Shown one piece after another: positions 14,701 through 28,231 of a stretch of 64,000 bases of DNA; the stretch's first letter is position 1; each line of letters begins with the position of its first letter. The notes under the pieces were generated by a model. That model searched no databases and had not been told where the DNA came from. It saw only the letters and a list, made by a program, of their open reading frames with translations. Source of the DNA: Neelides folsomi (lineage: Eukaryota; Arthropoda; Collembola; Neelipleona; Neelidae); the NCBI GenBank assembly GCA_034687125.1, contig JAQGBZ010000170.1, positions 62,001 to 126,000 of the forward strand. Direction: 5' to 3'. Both the position numbers and the translations under genes were made by a program.

Positions 14701-17700
14701 TTACATAATCCTCCTTTGCATTCCAAAATGCAACTCTCAATTGCGAGTTTTTTTCGTCTGAGCTCATCTTGCTATTCTTCTTCAAAATCTTCACTTCAAT
14801 CCTCCACCCCTTCAATATGAACAATCGAGACATGAAAATACTCAAAGAATTTCTTGGCTGCTATTCATTAAACTATGGCTAACATATAACTAACATTAAC
14901 TATATTAACATTAACTATCATACATATTATACATATATCCTATACTAATACAGTATTACTATCGTCTCAGCAAGTATACAAATTCTATACGATGTAACCC
15001 AGACATGGAATAATATCGTGTATATTATATTGCAATGATCTTCTTGCAAGAACGTCTCTAATGATTTAGAATGAGGAATCGGAATTTCGTGTATACTAAC
15101 GTATATAAATGTAAAAGTAAGACTCGGCTATAAGCTACGTATATTGTAAAGTCCAGACTTGAAAAACTTTTGCTTTAACTCTCTTAAGAATCTCTTTGAG
15201 AGACTTTAGACTTAAGGAGTAATCTTCTCCTGGGTATAAAAAGTGATGAAACAAAAAGCGTCTGATTCTTCAGATATTGCCGCCAACGTGGGTATTACAT
15301 TCATTTTTTACGGTTGCATGAAAAGGTGGAATTATTAATTAGTCTCATCATACGTACCAAATTCCAGGTTCAAGTTTCATGTTGATCGCTTCAGGATCCT
15401 TAAACTCGTGCCCTAAAATCCAAAAAAAACATGTTTACATACACTTCATACATAATATGTATTTAAACTTGACAAATCCATTTTAAGCCCTTAAAAGCCA
15501 TTAAGCTGTCAAATTAATTCATAAAATTTAAAATTCATAAAATTTGAACAAGTTGAGTAACCTTCAGTTATCATTCTTTGAACGACGGATGACATCTCTT
15601 TGACTCTCCTCATTGGTTCTTCTTCTTCATCCTCCACTTCAATTCCCAAATCTGAAAGTCAATGGAAATCATGAGCATTATAATTACAATACATATATAT
15701 ACACTATATAGTAGGTACATTGTATTTATGTTAAATGTAGCATAATATTAAATGTATTTAAACCATTTATTTAAACTTCATTATTTAAATCTCATTTCCA
15801 CATTTCTCCCATGAAAAGCCTAAAAGACGTAATAAGTCTTCAGTTCATTATGGGAAATGGAACGGAGTGGAATATTCAAATGAGAATGTTTTAATTCTAA
15901 TCCTATTCTATTGTTTCTCTCAAATGCACTTAAAGAACAATGAAGGACAAAACTCGTCCAAAAAGACTGTTGTTGTGAATTTAACTCTTCTCTTAAATAT
16001 TCTTTCCTACCTACCTGTACATAATACATATATACTCACAGGTAATATGTAAGTAATATGTGTATGGTATGTATACAGGTAGTATACTAAAAATGATCAT
16101 GAAGGGGAAAATGTGAGAAGAAGCGAAAACTGTGAAACCTTGGAAGTTGAAAGAAATCAAAGTAAATATGCGAATACATTTACAAATACAAAAAAACGGT
16201 TCAATTGTTAAATAAATAATACTGGATAAATGTCAACTTAACAGTATCCTTCCCCAATTCAACATTCTTCTTCGACATTCTTCATAAATGGTTTAAATGC
16301 ATAATATGAAAAATCAACAATTCAACCATTCAAAGTTCACATGTAACATGTAAATAAATAAAATGAAAAAATGTCCATTTCCTCCCATTCTTCATTTACA
16401 GATAGTTAAGTTACCATCAAGTCTTCAACCGTAAAAAGATTTCAATTCCAACATCAACATCAATTGAAATAATTTTAAAGATGGTTCCATTATGAGCTTA
16501 TGAGAAATAATTTTACAACTCTTTTCTTCATTAAAGTAAAATCCTCAACTCAACTTGTATTTGTACAATTCACATCCTCCATGAATGAACTTTTATCTTG
16601 AAATCTGACGTGAAATAAAGTGAATATTGTTAAGGATCTAAGAAACTCTTCAACTACCTGTTGTTACTTAAACACACTATTGTATAATTTCTATAAATAA
16701 AGCAATTGTGAGTCAAAGCATTTATAGTCAAAGACTTTGACTCAAAGCATTTATAGTCAAAACATTTATGTACAGGGTGGACCACATATTGTCTTTTTTT
16801 AAATAAACAATCCTATAAAAAAGAAACTTGTGGCCCACCCTGTACATTTAGATTTTTGTATAAGGAGTTGGAATCTGTTGGATGGAAAAAAAGATTTTTA
16901 TTTAAAATATCAGATGTGCTTTTATGTCCTTCTATTCAAATGATGTAAAAGGTTCCCTTCCCGTATATGAATTGAAGCTCAGGTTTGGCTGACAAGTACA
17001 ATTAGAAGGAGGAATAAACACATGTGTGTATTTGAATGTGTGAAACAGGTGGTTAAGAGATTCAACACAATTCCTCTTCAATTCATCAATGAAAGAGAAT
17101 GGAAAAAAATTCCCTTTTTACCAACTCCAGCAATTTTCATTATTCTCTCCAGATCTTCTCTCTCACTTTATTTATACAATTCGTGGGCCGGTTTAAACTC
17201 AAACAATAACCAAACACTTTGCTTTCCAATTCATGAGGACGAAACATACAAAAGAATTTTATTTCAGACAACTACGATTTACTAACCAGGAATAATAAAT
17301 ATAAATTCATGTTAAAAATAAATATTTCAAAACCAATAAAATTAATGTAATATCCAAAATAAATACAAATATATTACATGTATTACTTATATTGCCCAAA
17401 TGCTAAATTTATCTATACCTGTATATGTAATATTATTTATGGTATGGTATGGTATGTAATATTATTTAATCTGTACAAATACAAAAACTTGCAAAATTGA
17501 ATATTTGTAAATAGTGAATAAAAATGTAAGTTAAATATCTGTACTCTTGCATGAACTCTTCATTACCTGTACATTACAGTTTTACTGTATTTAATAAAAC
17601 CTTATTTATCTAAAGCTTCTAAAGCCTTTGCAGATGAGTTTAAATAAACTTTAATAGTGTTCATGAACAGACATAAAAGTTAAATAAAATTGACTTATTT

Positions 17701-20700
17701 GGTTTAGCCGTTTAAAAAGCCAATATAAAAATTGGAGGGTTGAATTTCGTCCCACACCCAAATAGGAAAAAGAATGGATTTTGAATCATGTCGGATGTTC
17801 ACGATTCTTTTGATTTATTTTCCTCCAACTCATCCTTCCTTCAAAGGAGTATAAAAAAATGAGAGTAAAAGAAGGTGGGGATTCATTTCACCTCCTTCGT
17901 CCAACACCTCCTTCTTATCTCTTAAACTTAATTTTAATCAACTTGCCGTTCCCTTTGAACTAAACTTCCCTACGCAAAATGAACTCATCTTTATCTCTAC
18001 CTGTACAGCTCGGTACAGTATACAATATGAAAATGAATATATTATCAAAATTTCACTTACAATTTAAATTCTTTTTCTTAAACGGTTAAACCGAACTAAT
18101 AAATACACAACTGTCTGAAACTTCCATAAAACAAAATGTTAACTAAAATACATATTTTATAAAATATCCTTGATAAATCCTTTCGAAAAACATCATACAA
18201 TAATTTACATATTACATGTATGATACACATGAAAGAATCCAATATATGAAAAAGAAAGGGATTTTTAAAGTCAGAATAACACCCATAATGCAATAAATAC
18301 ATTTCTCCCAACAAACTTTCCCATCACATTTTAGCCGAGAAAAAGGAATGTTGGGAGAGGAAGAGTTACGTCAACCGAATTGTTTAGATGGCTCAGAGAT
18401 AACTATACATAATAAATATAACAAAATAAATATAGTACGTATATTATATTCGTATAGTATACTTATACTTAAAATATATATTATAGACATACAAGGAATA
18501 TGAATTTATGTTATATAGGTAGAAGTTGCATCTTGGGAAATATAGTAGATGTTTGTACTTAGGTAGGATGGAACTTTTATAGGCTCAAGATGAAGTTCAG
18601 GGTCGGCCAAGGTGTTTTTTTCTTCATTCCACTCCTCCATCGTTTTGCATGGGATCCTTCGCTAAAAGGAAACTCCATCCCAATCAACTCACAATCTCAC
18701 CCTCCAAGCAAAGGAAATAATAATAGTGTACAAGCACTCAATCCGTCATGGAATTTTATAAGATACACTACTACCACATTATGCAATATATAATATTTAT
18801 ACTGGTAAGATCCAAACCCGCATCGCATCGCCCTAACGAACACAATTTTTATATTTAGCTCCACAGTGACAATGGGAATTCATTGGCCAGACCAACACTC
18901 TTACTTTTATATAAACATTTATTACTATATTCTTACAAAATTATACCAGTATATACTGATATAATATATCTCTGTATATAAGTATATATTGGTATTATAT
19001 TTAGTATTCTTCAATTTATTAGACAGGATTTCTAAATCGTAATTCATCAACTATGATTTTCCAATTCCATTGAGCGATCAATAAAAATTTATGATATTGG
19101 ATGCAATAAATGCATTCCGATTAGGATGATAAAACGTATTTACAATCTTGAATATAATGACTACCTGTATAGATATCTGTATATAGATACCAGTATGTAT
19201 ACGTACCTGTAGATATATTGTACATTAGCTGTATAGTTAATGAGATAATGACTTTTACTTTATATTCTTTTTTAACTCATTGACTCGAAACTGGAAATAT
19301 TTAATTTTTGAAAAGGTTGTGGCGTGGCCGTTGAAAATCTTTTAAATGTAAGAGAAATGTTTAATGGTGAACTTGATACATTTTTTATGATATTTTATAT
19401 TCTTCCATGAAATAAAAGAACGTGTCTATTAGATAAATATATAAGGCGTACTTGAGTGGTCAACGGTGGAAGAAAAGGGTTAGAAACCGGAACTCCGGTT
19501 CGAGACTCACAGAAAAGACTATCTTTACTATAAGACTTTTTTATTCTCTGGAAATTACGCCCATAACATAACACAAAGACTAATACTAAGATTTAGTATA
19601 AAATGCAGCGGACGTAAGCATTTAATATTAATATTAAAATCATAGTATTAAAATCAGACACTCTTAAAAAACTCATACGCATAAATACACAATACATATT
19701 ATATTTAGATGGACTTAATAAATGAACATCTTCCATATTACATACATATTATTCCATATAATTCTATATTATGATTATATATGTAGGATTTAAATAATAG
19801 AAAATGAATAATGAAAGAACTAATTGTATTTTATGCAATTCAAAGAATAATTCACCAGAGTGTGACCAAAATGACATTTCTTTTTCTAATGCATTCGAAT
19901 GGAGTGAATGGGAAAGAATGAGTTTTTTTAATTCATGCTTTGGCTCTTTATGCCACAATGCCACTGGAACCATTTTTTATGATAAATCCTAATCATGTTG
20001 ATAAAAGCTCACATTACTTAATGTTAGCTAGGAATAAGTTAGGTTAGGAATAAAATGAATTTAAAACATTTACTTACGACTGAGCATTGAAGGAACATCC
20101 TCGACTTTTTGTTTGTAAAATTTTCCAAATTCCTTCCTTAGATCGTAGAAGGAATTAAAATATTCTGGAAGGTTGAGGTCTTTTGCACAAGCTTCGGGGT
20201 GAAGACATTGACGAAGAGCCAATTGACCATCAACAACAAGAGTAAATCCATTTTCGCCAATTTTCTCTTTAACCAATTCTTCAATCTACAAAATTAATTA
20301 AACAGCCTTTAACAAAAATAATAAAATGGCCTTTAACATTAAAAAAATTAAAATCCGCAAAAGCAACAATAAAACTACAATAAATCGATAATAACTACAA
20401 TATTAAACCAATTATTTATTATTCAGAATGACTTTAATAAATCTAATAAATTAGAACTTAGAAATTGAAAGGAAATGGTTCCTTACATGTTGAATAACAG
20501 TTTCAAGAGATTCCGCACTCTTGACTTCTTCTTCACTCAATTTGAGTTCAATTTTACATTCTTCCGACAAGAGATTCTCGTTAATATCAGACGTTCGTGG
20601 TTGAATTATAAATTGGGATCTTTCCACCACCTGGAATGAACGAACAGGAAATTTAAAAACAATCAATACATTATATTATATATACCATACATAATATATA

Positions 20701-23700
20701 CAGTACATAAATATAAACTCTACCTGAATATATACAATAACATATCAAGAATATATTACATTATACACACTTGTATACATTATACAGATATTTCATCTCA
20801 TCATATCTTATTTAAATTCATTCACTTTCACTTATTTGCATAAATGCATAAGTTTCTTCAACTTGAAGGTTATAAATTTAAAATTGATGAATGTTGTCAA
20901 ATCAAAGAGTTATGATTTCTCCTCCCCTAATAATCAAAATATTTGGGGCTGTGGAGGAACGAAGTGGGCAAAAGCCATTTAAATAAATCATTTCCCGTCA
21001 CACCACTTTGCATTTCCTTTCCCCTCTCACTAATGGGAAGTAAATTAACTCATCAACTTTACGACCCCTAAGAGTAAATCCAACCCAGTTTTCCCACATT
21101 TGAACAAAAATGAGGAAAATCCGTTGATATCTCAAAGGTCTCAAACTCAGTTCCCGTCATCATCATCATCATCATATTGGAAAATGAGAAAATTTAACTA
21201 ATTTATCCAAACCGCCTCCAGCCCACAAATAAATTACTAATTTTAACTAACTATCATAAACACAGTTTATTCCATTTACATTACTCGCATTAATTTTCTA
21301 AAATTAATGAAATTACACAATTAAGGTAAACTTATAACACTAAAAATTAACAATTTGGCAATAATAAATATAATAAAAATTAATATTGCCAAAAATTATA
21401 ACGTTGCTAAACTTTTAAATTAGAAAGAAAGTTTTTAATAGTGCATTTAGAATTTCTAATATTTAAAGAATCTTGGCGTGTATTGATGAGTGTGATTAAA
21501 ATGTATTTGGTAAGGAGAGTCAATGATTCCAATGGACCTGAGCAAGGTCAGAGAAAGAGAAAAATGGCACTGACAACAAGGGCTATACAAAATGTGCTGG
21601 GAAGGAGTTGTAATGAGAAGGAATGCCCTTTGGGAAGTTTTTTCAATCATGCAAACTGGTTTTCTCCTATAATGAACAAAACCCGAATGTATCGAAGAAA
21701 CACAGTGGAGAGATTTAGTCATTGGAAAACATTTTGTGCATGACAATACAAATACCTTCCTTTTCTGCATTCAAATTCACGCCATACATTCAATTCCTTT
21801 CAAATGTACACAAATGGCATACGGTATGAATTTTAAATATTAAATTCTCCAATACCTGGCTATTTAATTCAATTTATATTTCACTACCTTACATTTACTA
21901 TAAACAAAAAATATAAACTACCTGTATAGGTAGGTATACGAAAATATTGAAATTTTATACCAAAAATATTGAGTTTTATATATATCGAAAAATTGAAAAT
22001 CAATAGAAGCAAAAGAAATATTAAAATTTAGTTCAAAGTTGATATTTATCTTCCACATTGAACTTGAAAGGTAAACGGAAAATTGTGCGACCTTTCACCT
22101 TCTTCTCCTCTTAAACCTTTCACCTCCTTTCAAAGATTTCAAGCTCAAAAGAATTTTCTTACAAACTTAAACATAATTTTAATTCTATCTATTTCTCTAT
22201 CTTCTACGATGAATATAAAATAAATATCTGTAAGCTGTAAGTAAATAAATAATAAGTGTTGTGAAAAAGTTAAGAAAAGGTTAAAAACGCGTTAATGAAC
22301 TTTTAATGAATAAAATATGATAAATATCATGAATTAAAATTCTTATAAAATAAAAATTTGAAAACTATCAAGTGTCCAATGTACAGTTAACATTTAACGA
22401 TCAAGTTTCTGGTATATTATATACCGTATATGTACAGATATGTACAGACTACCAAATAGGTAAAGATGTCTGTAAAGTCAAATACGAGTCAAAAACAGGG
22501 CTGTGGGTAGTTGATGTTTTTAATGGATTTATTCCATATGCGTCTCTCTCCCTCCCGGTTCGTTTGGAGGTAATAATAAAATGTTTCCACCTGAGAGATT
22601 TTATAATTGCATCATAGTGGAAGGAAACACTCCTGAGCCGGGATCTTAAAGGGTGATCTAGAGCTTACGTTATGTGTACGTGAACTTTATATGGACGTTC
22701 TACAATTACGCATCTTGCGGGATAATCTAGAACTTCAGTGGGAGGAGCTAAGTTCACGTACACGTACGTGATCCGAGACCTTATTTTACAAAACAATAGA
22801 AACGTCCGTGTACGTGAAATTTCACGTACACGGACGTCGGGAAGTAATCTAGCTAAACATTATTTCGGGATCCCGAATGAACCCGATTAAAAGCTTTGTC
22901 ATTTTTAATATTTTTTCATCTGTTTAGTTTAAAATAATTAAAGGTGAATTAAAACTATGTTAAATAATTTATATAATTGAATGAATATAATATTAAACGT
23001 GGATAAATACATCATAAAAGCATTAGTAAAAATGGGCTTGGGGGATAGGGAGAGAAAAGATGCTTCTTGGTTGGAATTTTGCATTTCATCTATGTGTCTC
23101 GGAGTCCGCTCGGAACACTGACACAAGGACGAGTCTGAGGACACAGCCCGTGTGTAGGACCATAATCAGAATATGGTCACGTATCACGTACTCGGATCAC
23201 GCCGAGCTCTGGACTATACTTAATACATATACACATAAATTACTGTATAGGCCATATACCATACACATACATATAACACATGTACTCTCAATGTAAGTAT
23301 TGTAAATCATATTCTAAATTACCATATATCCAGACCCCAACTAATCGTAAATATATTCTACGCAAAGGTAACAATAGTTATTTATTCTTTTTAACTGCTC
23401 GAGTGGCTGGGGGGTTCCAGGTAGGAAAATGCATAATAATAAAATCATCTTCATCATTCTCATATCTGTTTCCATCTCTCCCTATATAAAATATTATTTC
23501 CTCTCTCTCCTTCCTGCCCTCATGGGATTCATGGGAAGAAAGAGATCAAAAGGCCATGACTCAATTCACATTCAAATATTATAAAAAGAAATCATTTTCA
23601 ACCCTCCACCCTGTAGTTAACGAAATGAAAAATGAAATGCAGTTAACGAAAAATTTACGACCGGTTCTAATCTCAGCTAATTCAACAATTACCAATTTCA

Positions 23701-25211
23701 TATACTTACATTACATATAGTACATATTTTAATGTATTTGTACAGGGTACATACAGTATTTCGATGCGTATATACACACTCATAAAAATCACATTTGTAT
23801 TTATCTCCTTTCCGCCTCCAGTAATTGAAATAATTTATACAAAGGCCTTTTAATTCATTTCATTCCTTTTAATAACAATCTGGTAATATTAGCTGTAGTT
23901 TTATTCATACGGGTCTTTGAGAGAGAAAGTTAATGATGTTTAATTCTGTTGACTAATTGATTATCAACTAATTGCTCTTTTGATCTCTGATCATTCTTTT
24001 AAAAGGAAGGAGAATGAAATTCGATTCTTATGAACTCGACAGACACTTTTTTTATTCCCCGGTGTTAATTGCGTCTAGAGGAAAAACAAGATTTAGAGAC
24101 GCCAATGTGAAATTGAAATCTGTTTTACACGTGAAATCCTTCAAAACAAGTTTTAAACCCTAAAATTTACGAATCAAACTTGAGCGTTTTCATATTAAAA
24201 AACTTCCAACAATTAACAAATGTTGACAGAATAGTTTAAATGAATTATCATCCTTTTGTTAATCTACAATGCACATTTGATATAAAACCTATTAAACCCT
24301 ACTTATACATAATATAAATCTTACATAAAATATTTATATGTAATACATACCTACATCCCTATACAGATATATCTAAACCAGTAATAATTACACATAAGAA
24401 GATACTACCATTGTATTAAAATTAACTTCTGATATGTGTATCACTTTATATTATAATTTTAAAAGAACAATTCTGTACAAGAACTTGAAATGAAAAGAAG
24501 TCTGTTTGCTTATAGACAGATGAGAATAAAAATGTCTAAATGGCAAAACCTCAACCTTCTATTTCTTCTTTCTTGTATTACAATTATGTATGTAGGTGCG
24601 TTACATTCTAATATTGCGTCATTTTAAATTCATTTAGATTTATTTTCTATATTAACCCAAGAAAAGAATGATGATCAATTTTAATAATAATAATTAAAAT
24701 AAGAAATAAAATCATTTATCAATACCAGATTACTGAATTCTCATGCCCAATAAAACAATATTAATAATAATACTAAATATTAAATTTCAAGCCACGGGAT
24801 CAAATCAAGTGTAGAAGAAAAACACAAATGGCTTTTGTCCATATCACAATAAGTCGTTTATTCTTATAGATATTTAATAGGAAATATCTCTATGAGTCTA
24901 TGAACCTTTTTTAAAGTATGAGCATATCTTGATTTAAAGATCATAAGTATGAATAAGTGAGACGCATATGTTTTTCTTTCCTAATGACTTTAGTATTAAA
25001 GTAATAATGAGGGGAGTATTAAAAGAGGTCTGAGAGAGGAAATTAGATTATAATTGTAAGTATTGAGATTTAAATAGTTTACCTCATTAGTGGATAGATG
25101 AACAAGCGAGAGCACCAAGAGAACAATTTCCTCTTCATCTGACCCGAGATTTGGTCCATTCTGACCAGCAGTAGCGACGAAGAAAACACCCAAATAACCA
25201 CAATCAACCAT
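2743..25211 (-). CDS. fus: Fusilli/ESRP epithelial splicing regulator, multi-exon
   Basis: RNA-binding regulator of alternative splicing, orthologous to Drosophila fusilli and vertebrate ESRP1/2; nuclear. Exons read on the minus strand: 25235-25083, 20630-20487, 20285-20078, 15651-15562, 15412-15358, 13195-13085, 12934-12759, 8282-8188, 8065-7850, 7640-7371, 7262-7064, 3559-3342, 3006-2743. All junction phases agree and give about 724 residues from the ATG at 25211. The N-terminal RNase H-like part has [10 protein letters not shown] and the LHPEA...FYDLRKEF segment (residues about 1-160). Three quasi-RRMs follow, marked by [10 protein letters not shown] (about 218-290), [10 protein letters not shown] (about 320-400) and CIRLRGLPY (about 459-540). 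The C-terminal part is rich in Gly, Pro, Ser and Asn. An in-frame exon at 28390-28232 may extend the N-terminus. Exon 7262-7064 can also be read on to a stop at 6486. Family assignment is very secure; the exact 5' end is not. Confidence 0.93.
3046..3098. repeat. Short tandem repeat in a fusilli intron
   Basis: About three copies of an 18-bp unit (gttaatttcttaaatgag and variants) lie between the last two coding exons of fusilli. It is simple AT-rich repeat DNA with no sign of function. Confidence 0.6.
3110..3307. mobile_element. Foldback/MITE-like element with actgtctagttta termini
   Basis: The left end reads taattactgtctagttta and the right end is its reverse complement, taaactagacagtaatta. 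Inside is a second inverted pair (ttttttgccaaaatgcgcg and gcgccttttggcaaaaag), so the whole element of about 200 bp can fold back. It lies in the last fusilli intron, has no coding capacity, and is flanked by TTAA/TAATTA-like sequence. This is the form expected of a non-autonomous DNA transposon; the superfamily is not assigned. Confidence 0.55.
6486..7063 (-). CDS. fus: Alternative C-terminal extension of a fusilli exon (long isoform)
   Basis: The RRM3 exon (7262-7064) has a good donor at 7063 (CCGG|GTATGT), but its frame stays open for about 190 more codons to a TAG at 6486. The extension is His/Pro/Gly/Met-rich ([19 protein letters not shown]) and ends KRLWAHDTK. It is far richer in G and C than the neighbouring introns, as expected for coding DNA. 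Using the donor joins exon 3559-3342 in phase 1; not using it gives a protein of about 756 residues with a different tail. A second phase-1 donor sits at 6991 (CCCAG|GTGGAG), so several C-termini are possible. That the extension is used is inference from open frame and composition. Confidence 0.6.
11306..11861. mobile_element. Non-autonomous DNA transposon with cagtggcggatccag termini
   Basis: The 15-bp end CAGTGGCGGATCCAG at 11306 is repeated inverted at 11847-11861 (CTGGATCCGCCACTG). The 556 bp between are noncoding and contain two related internal motifs (cctaaaggtcccgg and cctaaaggccccg). The flanking 8 bp match only weakly, so the insertion is old or the duplication has decayed. Terminal motif and size suggest a hAT-like MITE, but that is a guess. 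It lies in the large fusilli intron between exons 12934-12759 and 8282-8188. Confidence 0.6.
16709..16769. repeat. Short duplicated motif beside a MITE
   Basis: The motif tcaaagcatttatagtcaaa occurs twice in tandem here, with a third partial match, directly left of the small palindromic MITE that starts at 16771. Confidence 0.5.
16771..16844. mobile_element. Small palindromic MITE, family A, copy 1
   Basis: A 74-bp near-palindrome beginning tacagggtggaccac and ending gtggcccaccctgta, with a centre like tttaaataaacaat..tataaaaaag. TA dinucleotides bound it, typical of Tc1/mariner-type insertion. Two further copies lie at 46702-46772 and 63650-63728. This copy sits in a fusilli intron. Confidence 0.75.
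22620..22880. repeat. Palindrome-rich, GC-richer patch in the first fusilli intron
   Basis: The patch contains a perfect 36-bp palindrome at 22802-22837 (arm acgtccgtgtacgtgaaa). Related copies of the arm lie at about 22675 (tgtacgtgaactt) and 22750 (aagttcacgtacacgtacgtga). Three variants of an atctag motif (gatctagagctt, aatctagaacttc, aatctagctaaac) are spread through it. No protein is encoded. It could be a decayed foldback transposon or a cluster of ACGTG-type protein-binding sites. Confidence 0.5.
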
Positions 25212-25969
25212 CTTCACCTTTGGTAAACCACGCAACTACAAATTAATACAAAACTTGGATTACAAACACAGATCAACAAATTCCTTCATTAAATTCCATC
25301 ATTATAATGATAATCTAAATGCTAATTACTAATTACTAATTACTAACTAGCATTAGTACATCCCTTAGAATTAATATACGACAATTAATATACGAGAATT
25401 TATATACGAAATATTGGAACGAGATCAAACACGAATTTCATGAATTTGGTCCTAAACACGAAATAAACCAGTAAGAGAAATGAAATGAGAAATGAACTAA
25501 AAAATGAAATTAAAAAACAATGTTATTTTCAACCACGCTATTTTACATTTACTTGCTTACATTTAGATATCGACAGATACATTATTGTAAATACATTAAA
25601 TTTAATCCTTCAACAACGTCAATATGAAACTTAAAATTGTTATATGAAATATATATAAGTAAATGTAAGTATATAAATATTGTAATTACAATAATTACAT
25701 AATATAAGGCCATGGAACAACCTTGCAACTATCCAAAGATCATTTACTTAAAATGTAAATATTACTTAATTTAAATCCTAAGCTTCTAACTCTAATGTGG
25801 TTCCAATAATTAACAATTAATAATTAACAAACCCTAAGAATCTCTCATGTGTATAAACTGTATATAATAAATTGAGTTAATTTAGAATTGTGTTAATTGA
25901 GAATTGAGTAAATTGAATAAACCACGTGAAAATGAAATAATATTTTTATGATCAAATGCTGAATCTACC

Positions 25970-26420
25970 TTGATATTTCAATTGTCGGTTTCTGAAGGGT
26001 GTGTTGAATGATTTCCTACAAACACTTTCCCAACATGTTTTTGCGGGTTTTTCGGAGGGGGCCTTAACCGGAGGAGAGAAAGAAGAACCCGTGGGGTTGA
26101 TAAATAATATTAATAGGGGAAAGATGTTCCCCGAACCTTCAACCGACACCGAGTGGGCTGAGGGCCGAGAGGGGATGGAGGGACACCTTACAACACACCT
26201 GTTCCCACAGGTAGATTCGCCAATGAGAGATCTTCTCCCCTCTAAAGGTACTTGGCCCCTCTCTGCCGCCATGCAGGTAGGTGGACATGCCACAGGTGGA
26301 AATTATACCACAATCTTCTCATCCATATCCATAGGACTATACTTCCCCAATGGATTATACATTTCCTATCCTATGTACTCCGGCTATAGTCCTCGCTCTC
26401 CCAGGGAATAAACAAAATCC
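25970..26420. other. GC-richer island upstream of the main fusilli exons
   Basis: This stretch is clearly richer in G and C than its surroundings and is open in overlapping frames on both strands (plus 26001-26411, minus 26293-25952), without similarity to any family I recognise. On the minus strand it ends in a plausible donor (ATCAAG|GTAGAT near 25967). Splicing from there to the fusilli exon at 25235 would be out of frame, so it could only be a 5' untranslated exon. A promoter or enhancer is equally possible. Confidence 0.4.
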
Positions 26421-28231
26421 CTTTTTTCACATTTTTACTTTCCCTCGACTTCCACGGTCGGGCAATTTGTGTTGGAATCCTTTGATAATCCTCCTATACA
26501 CTTTATATATACATTTTATTATCATTCTCACATCCTTCACACTAAAAAATGACCAAGGGTTCCATTTAATAATAAAATAACTTACATTCACTCAAAAGCC
26601 AACAAAACTCTAAAAAGCCAACAGTAAACCCACGGGTTCAATTCATTTACACAATAAAGTTTTTTTTAACTACACATGTCATATACATTTATTCATCACG
26701 CTAGTTCTGTACAATATAAATAAAATACTAAATATAAAGCATTCTTACATTTACACTTTTCTCCCATATTCATAATACTATACATATATATATATATCCT
26801 TTATGTATGTATGTATTTATACAAAAATAAGATTTAGAAATGAAATATATGTAATATATGTTAAATGTTAAACTTTAAGCTAAAGGTGTTTGATCTGAAA
26901 AATGTAAAGTTAAAACTCATTGTGAATTGGAGCTTAAATAAAAATATTTGTATGTATTAAGACCATGTTCGGCGATAAATAAAGGAAAGTGTATGGAATT
27001 GAGATTTGTTGTATTTAAATACAACAATTTGAGCGAACGTCATTTGGTGATTTTAAAATTTTAAATGTACAGAGGAGATGGGGAATGGAGATAAACAGAG
27101 AGTTTTGAATGTAAATTGTTCCGGAGTGGGAGAGTGATGATAGGAGATGAGATAAGACAAATTTAAATAACTTTATCTTTATGGAAAATGTTCATACGAA
27201 TTTCCCATATTTTTACGCCAACCGACCAGCAAATGTACAAAATAATTAAATACAAATTGAAAACAACACAATGAGAATAAATAAAAGGAGTTCATTTAAG
27301 TAAAGTACATAAATTTGCTACAAATCTTTTAAATGAACTTTAAAACAATTATATAAGCTTAATATTTAATAGTATGAAAATGATCATATTTGACAAGCTA
27401 ATTGGAAAACGTGAATTTTAGAAAAGGGTTTTATAGATATTTTAATTTTAAAAAGGTAACATGTAAATGTAAATGGAGTTGCCACCTTACAAAAATACTT
27501 AACATTCAAGATTCATCATCAAAATCTCTTTTAAGGATAATGATACAGTTTAAACCGTGATGTGAGAAAAGTAACAATGAAGGTCAAAGTAAGGAAAAAT
27601 ACATTTTTAAGAGGGATAGGTATATTATATTACAATACCTATATTATATTATATGATATAAATATATCAGTGCCATTGTTAAACCATTTATACCTTTTTG
27701 ATCAACGCAATACAAACACAAGTAAAAAATAAATACAACTTGATAGCGTTTCATTGCATAATATTTCTTCTCTGAGGATTCTGTGTATTCTATAGTCATG
27801 TTTTTATTCTAAAATAAAAGCTCTATTGAAATATTCCAGTGAATGAAACATGATTCTGGCAAAAAGTTCTCTAATGGACCAAATGACTGTAATTCTGTAC
27901 AACTTTGCCGAATATCAAAAAAATATATAAAATAATGACACTACTTGAAGTTAAAATACTTATAATATCATTAGTAAAAGTTTTGCAAACGTATTGGTAC
28001 TTTTAAAGAAAATGCATTTCTATGCTTTGCTGTATCAAAAAACTCATTTTCAATATTTTTAATGTTTTCTTTGGGAATTTGGGATTAAATCCAGGTGTGA
28101 TAAAATTGCCAATATTTATATGAATTTTCTGAATTTCTGAATTTAAATTATATAATTTCTGAAAGTTATCAGTATATTTATAAATGTTAATTGAGGATGA
28201 AAACGATTTGATGATTGTAATATTTTTTTAC

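Noticed and set aside
21441-21770. Overlapping 100-codon ORFs on both strands
   Set aside because: Both strands are open over the same bases with no recognisable domain or splice context; at most a GC-richer conserved noncoding patch.
22372-22617. 81-codon plus-strand ORF in a fusilli intron
   Set aside because: No family resemblance and no splice context.
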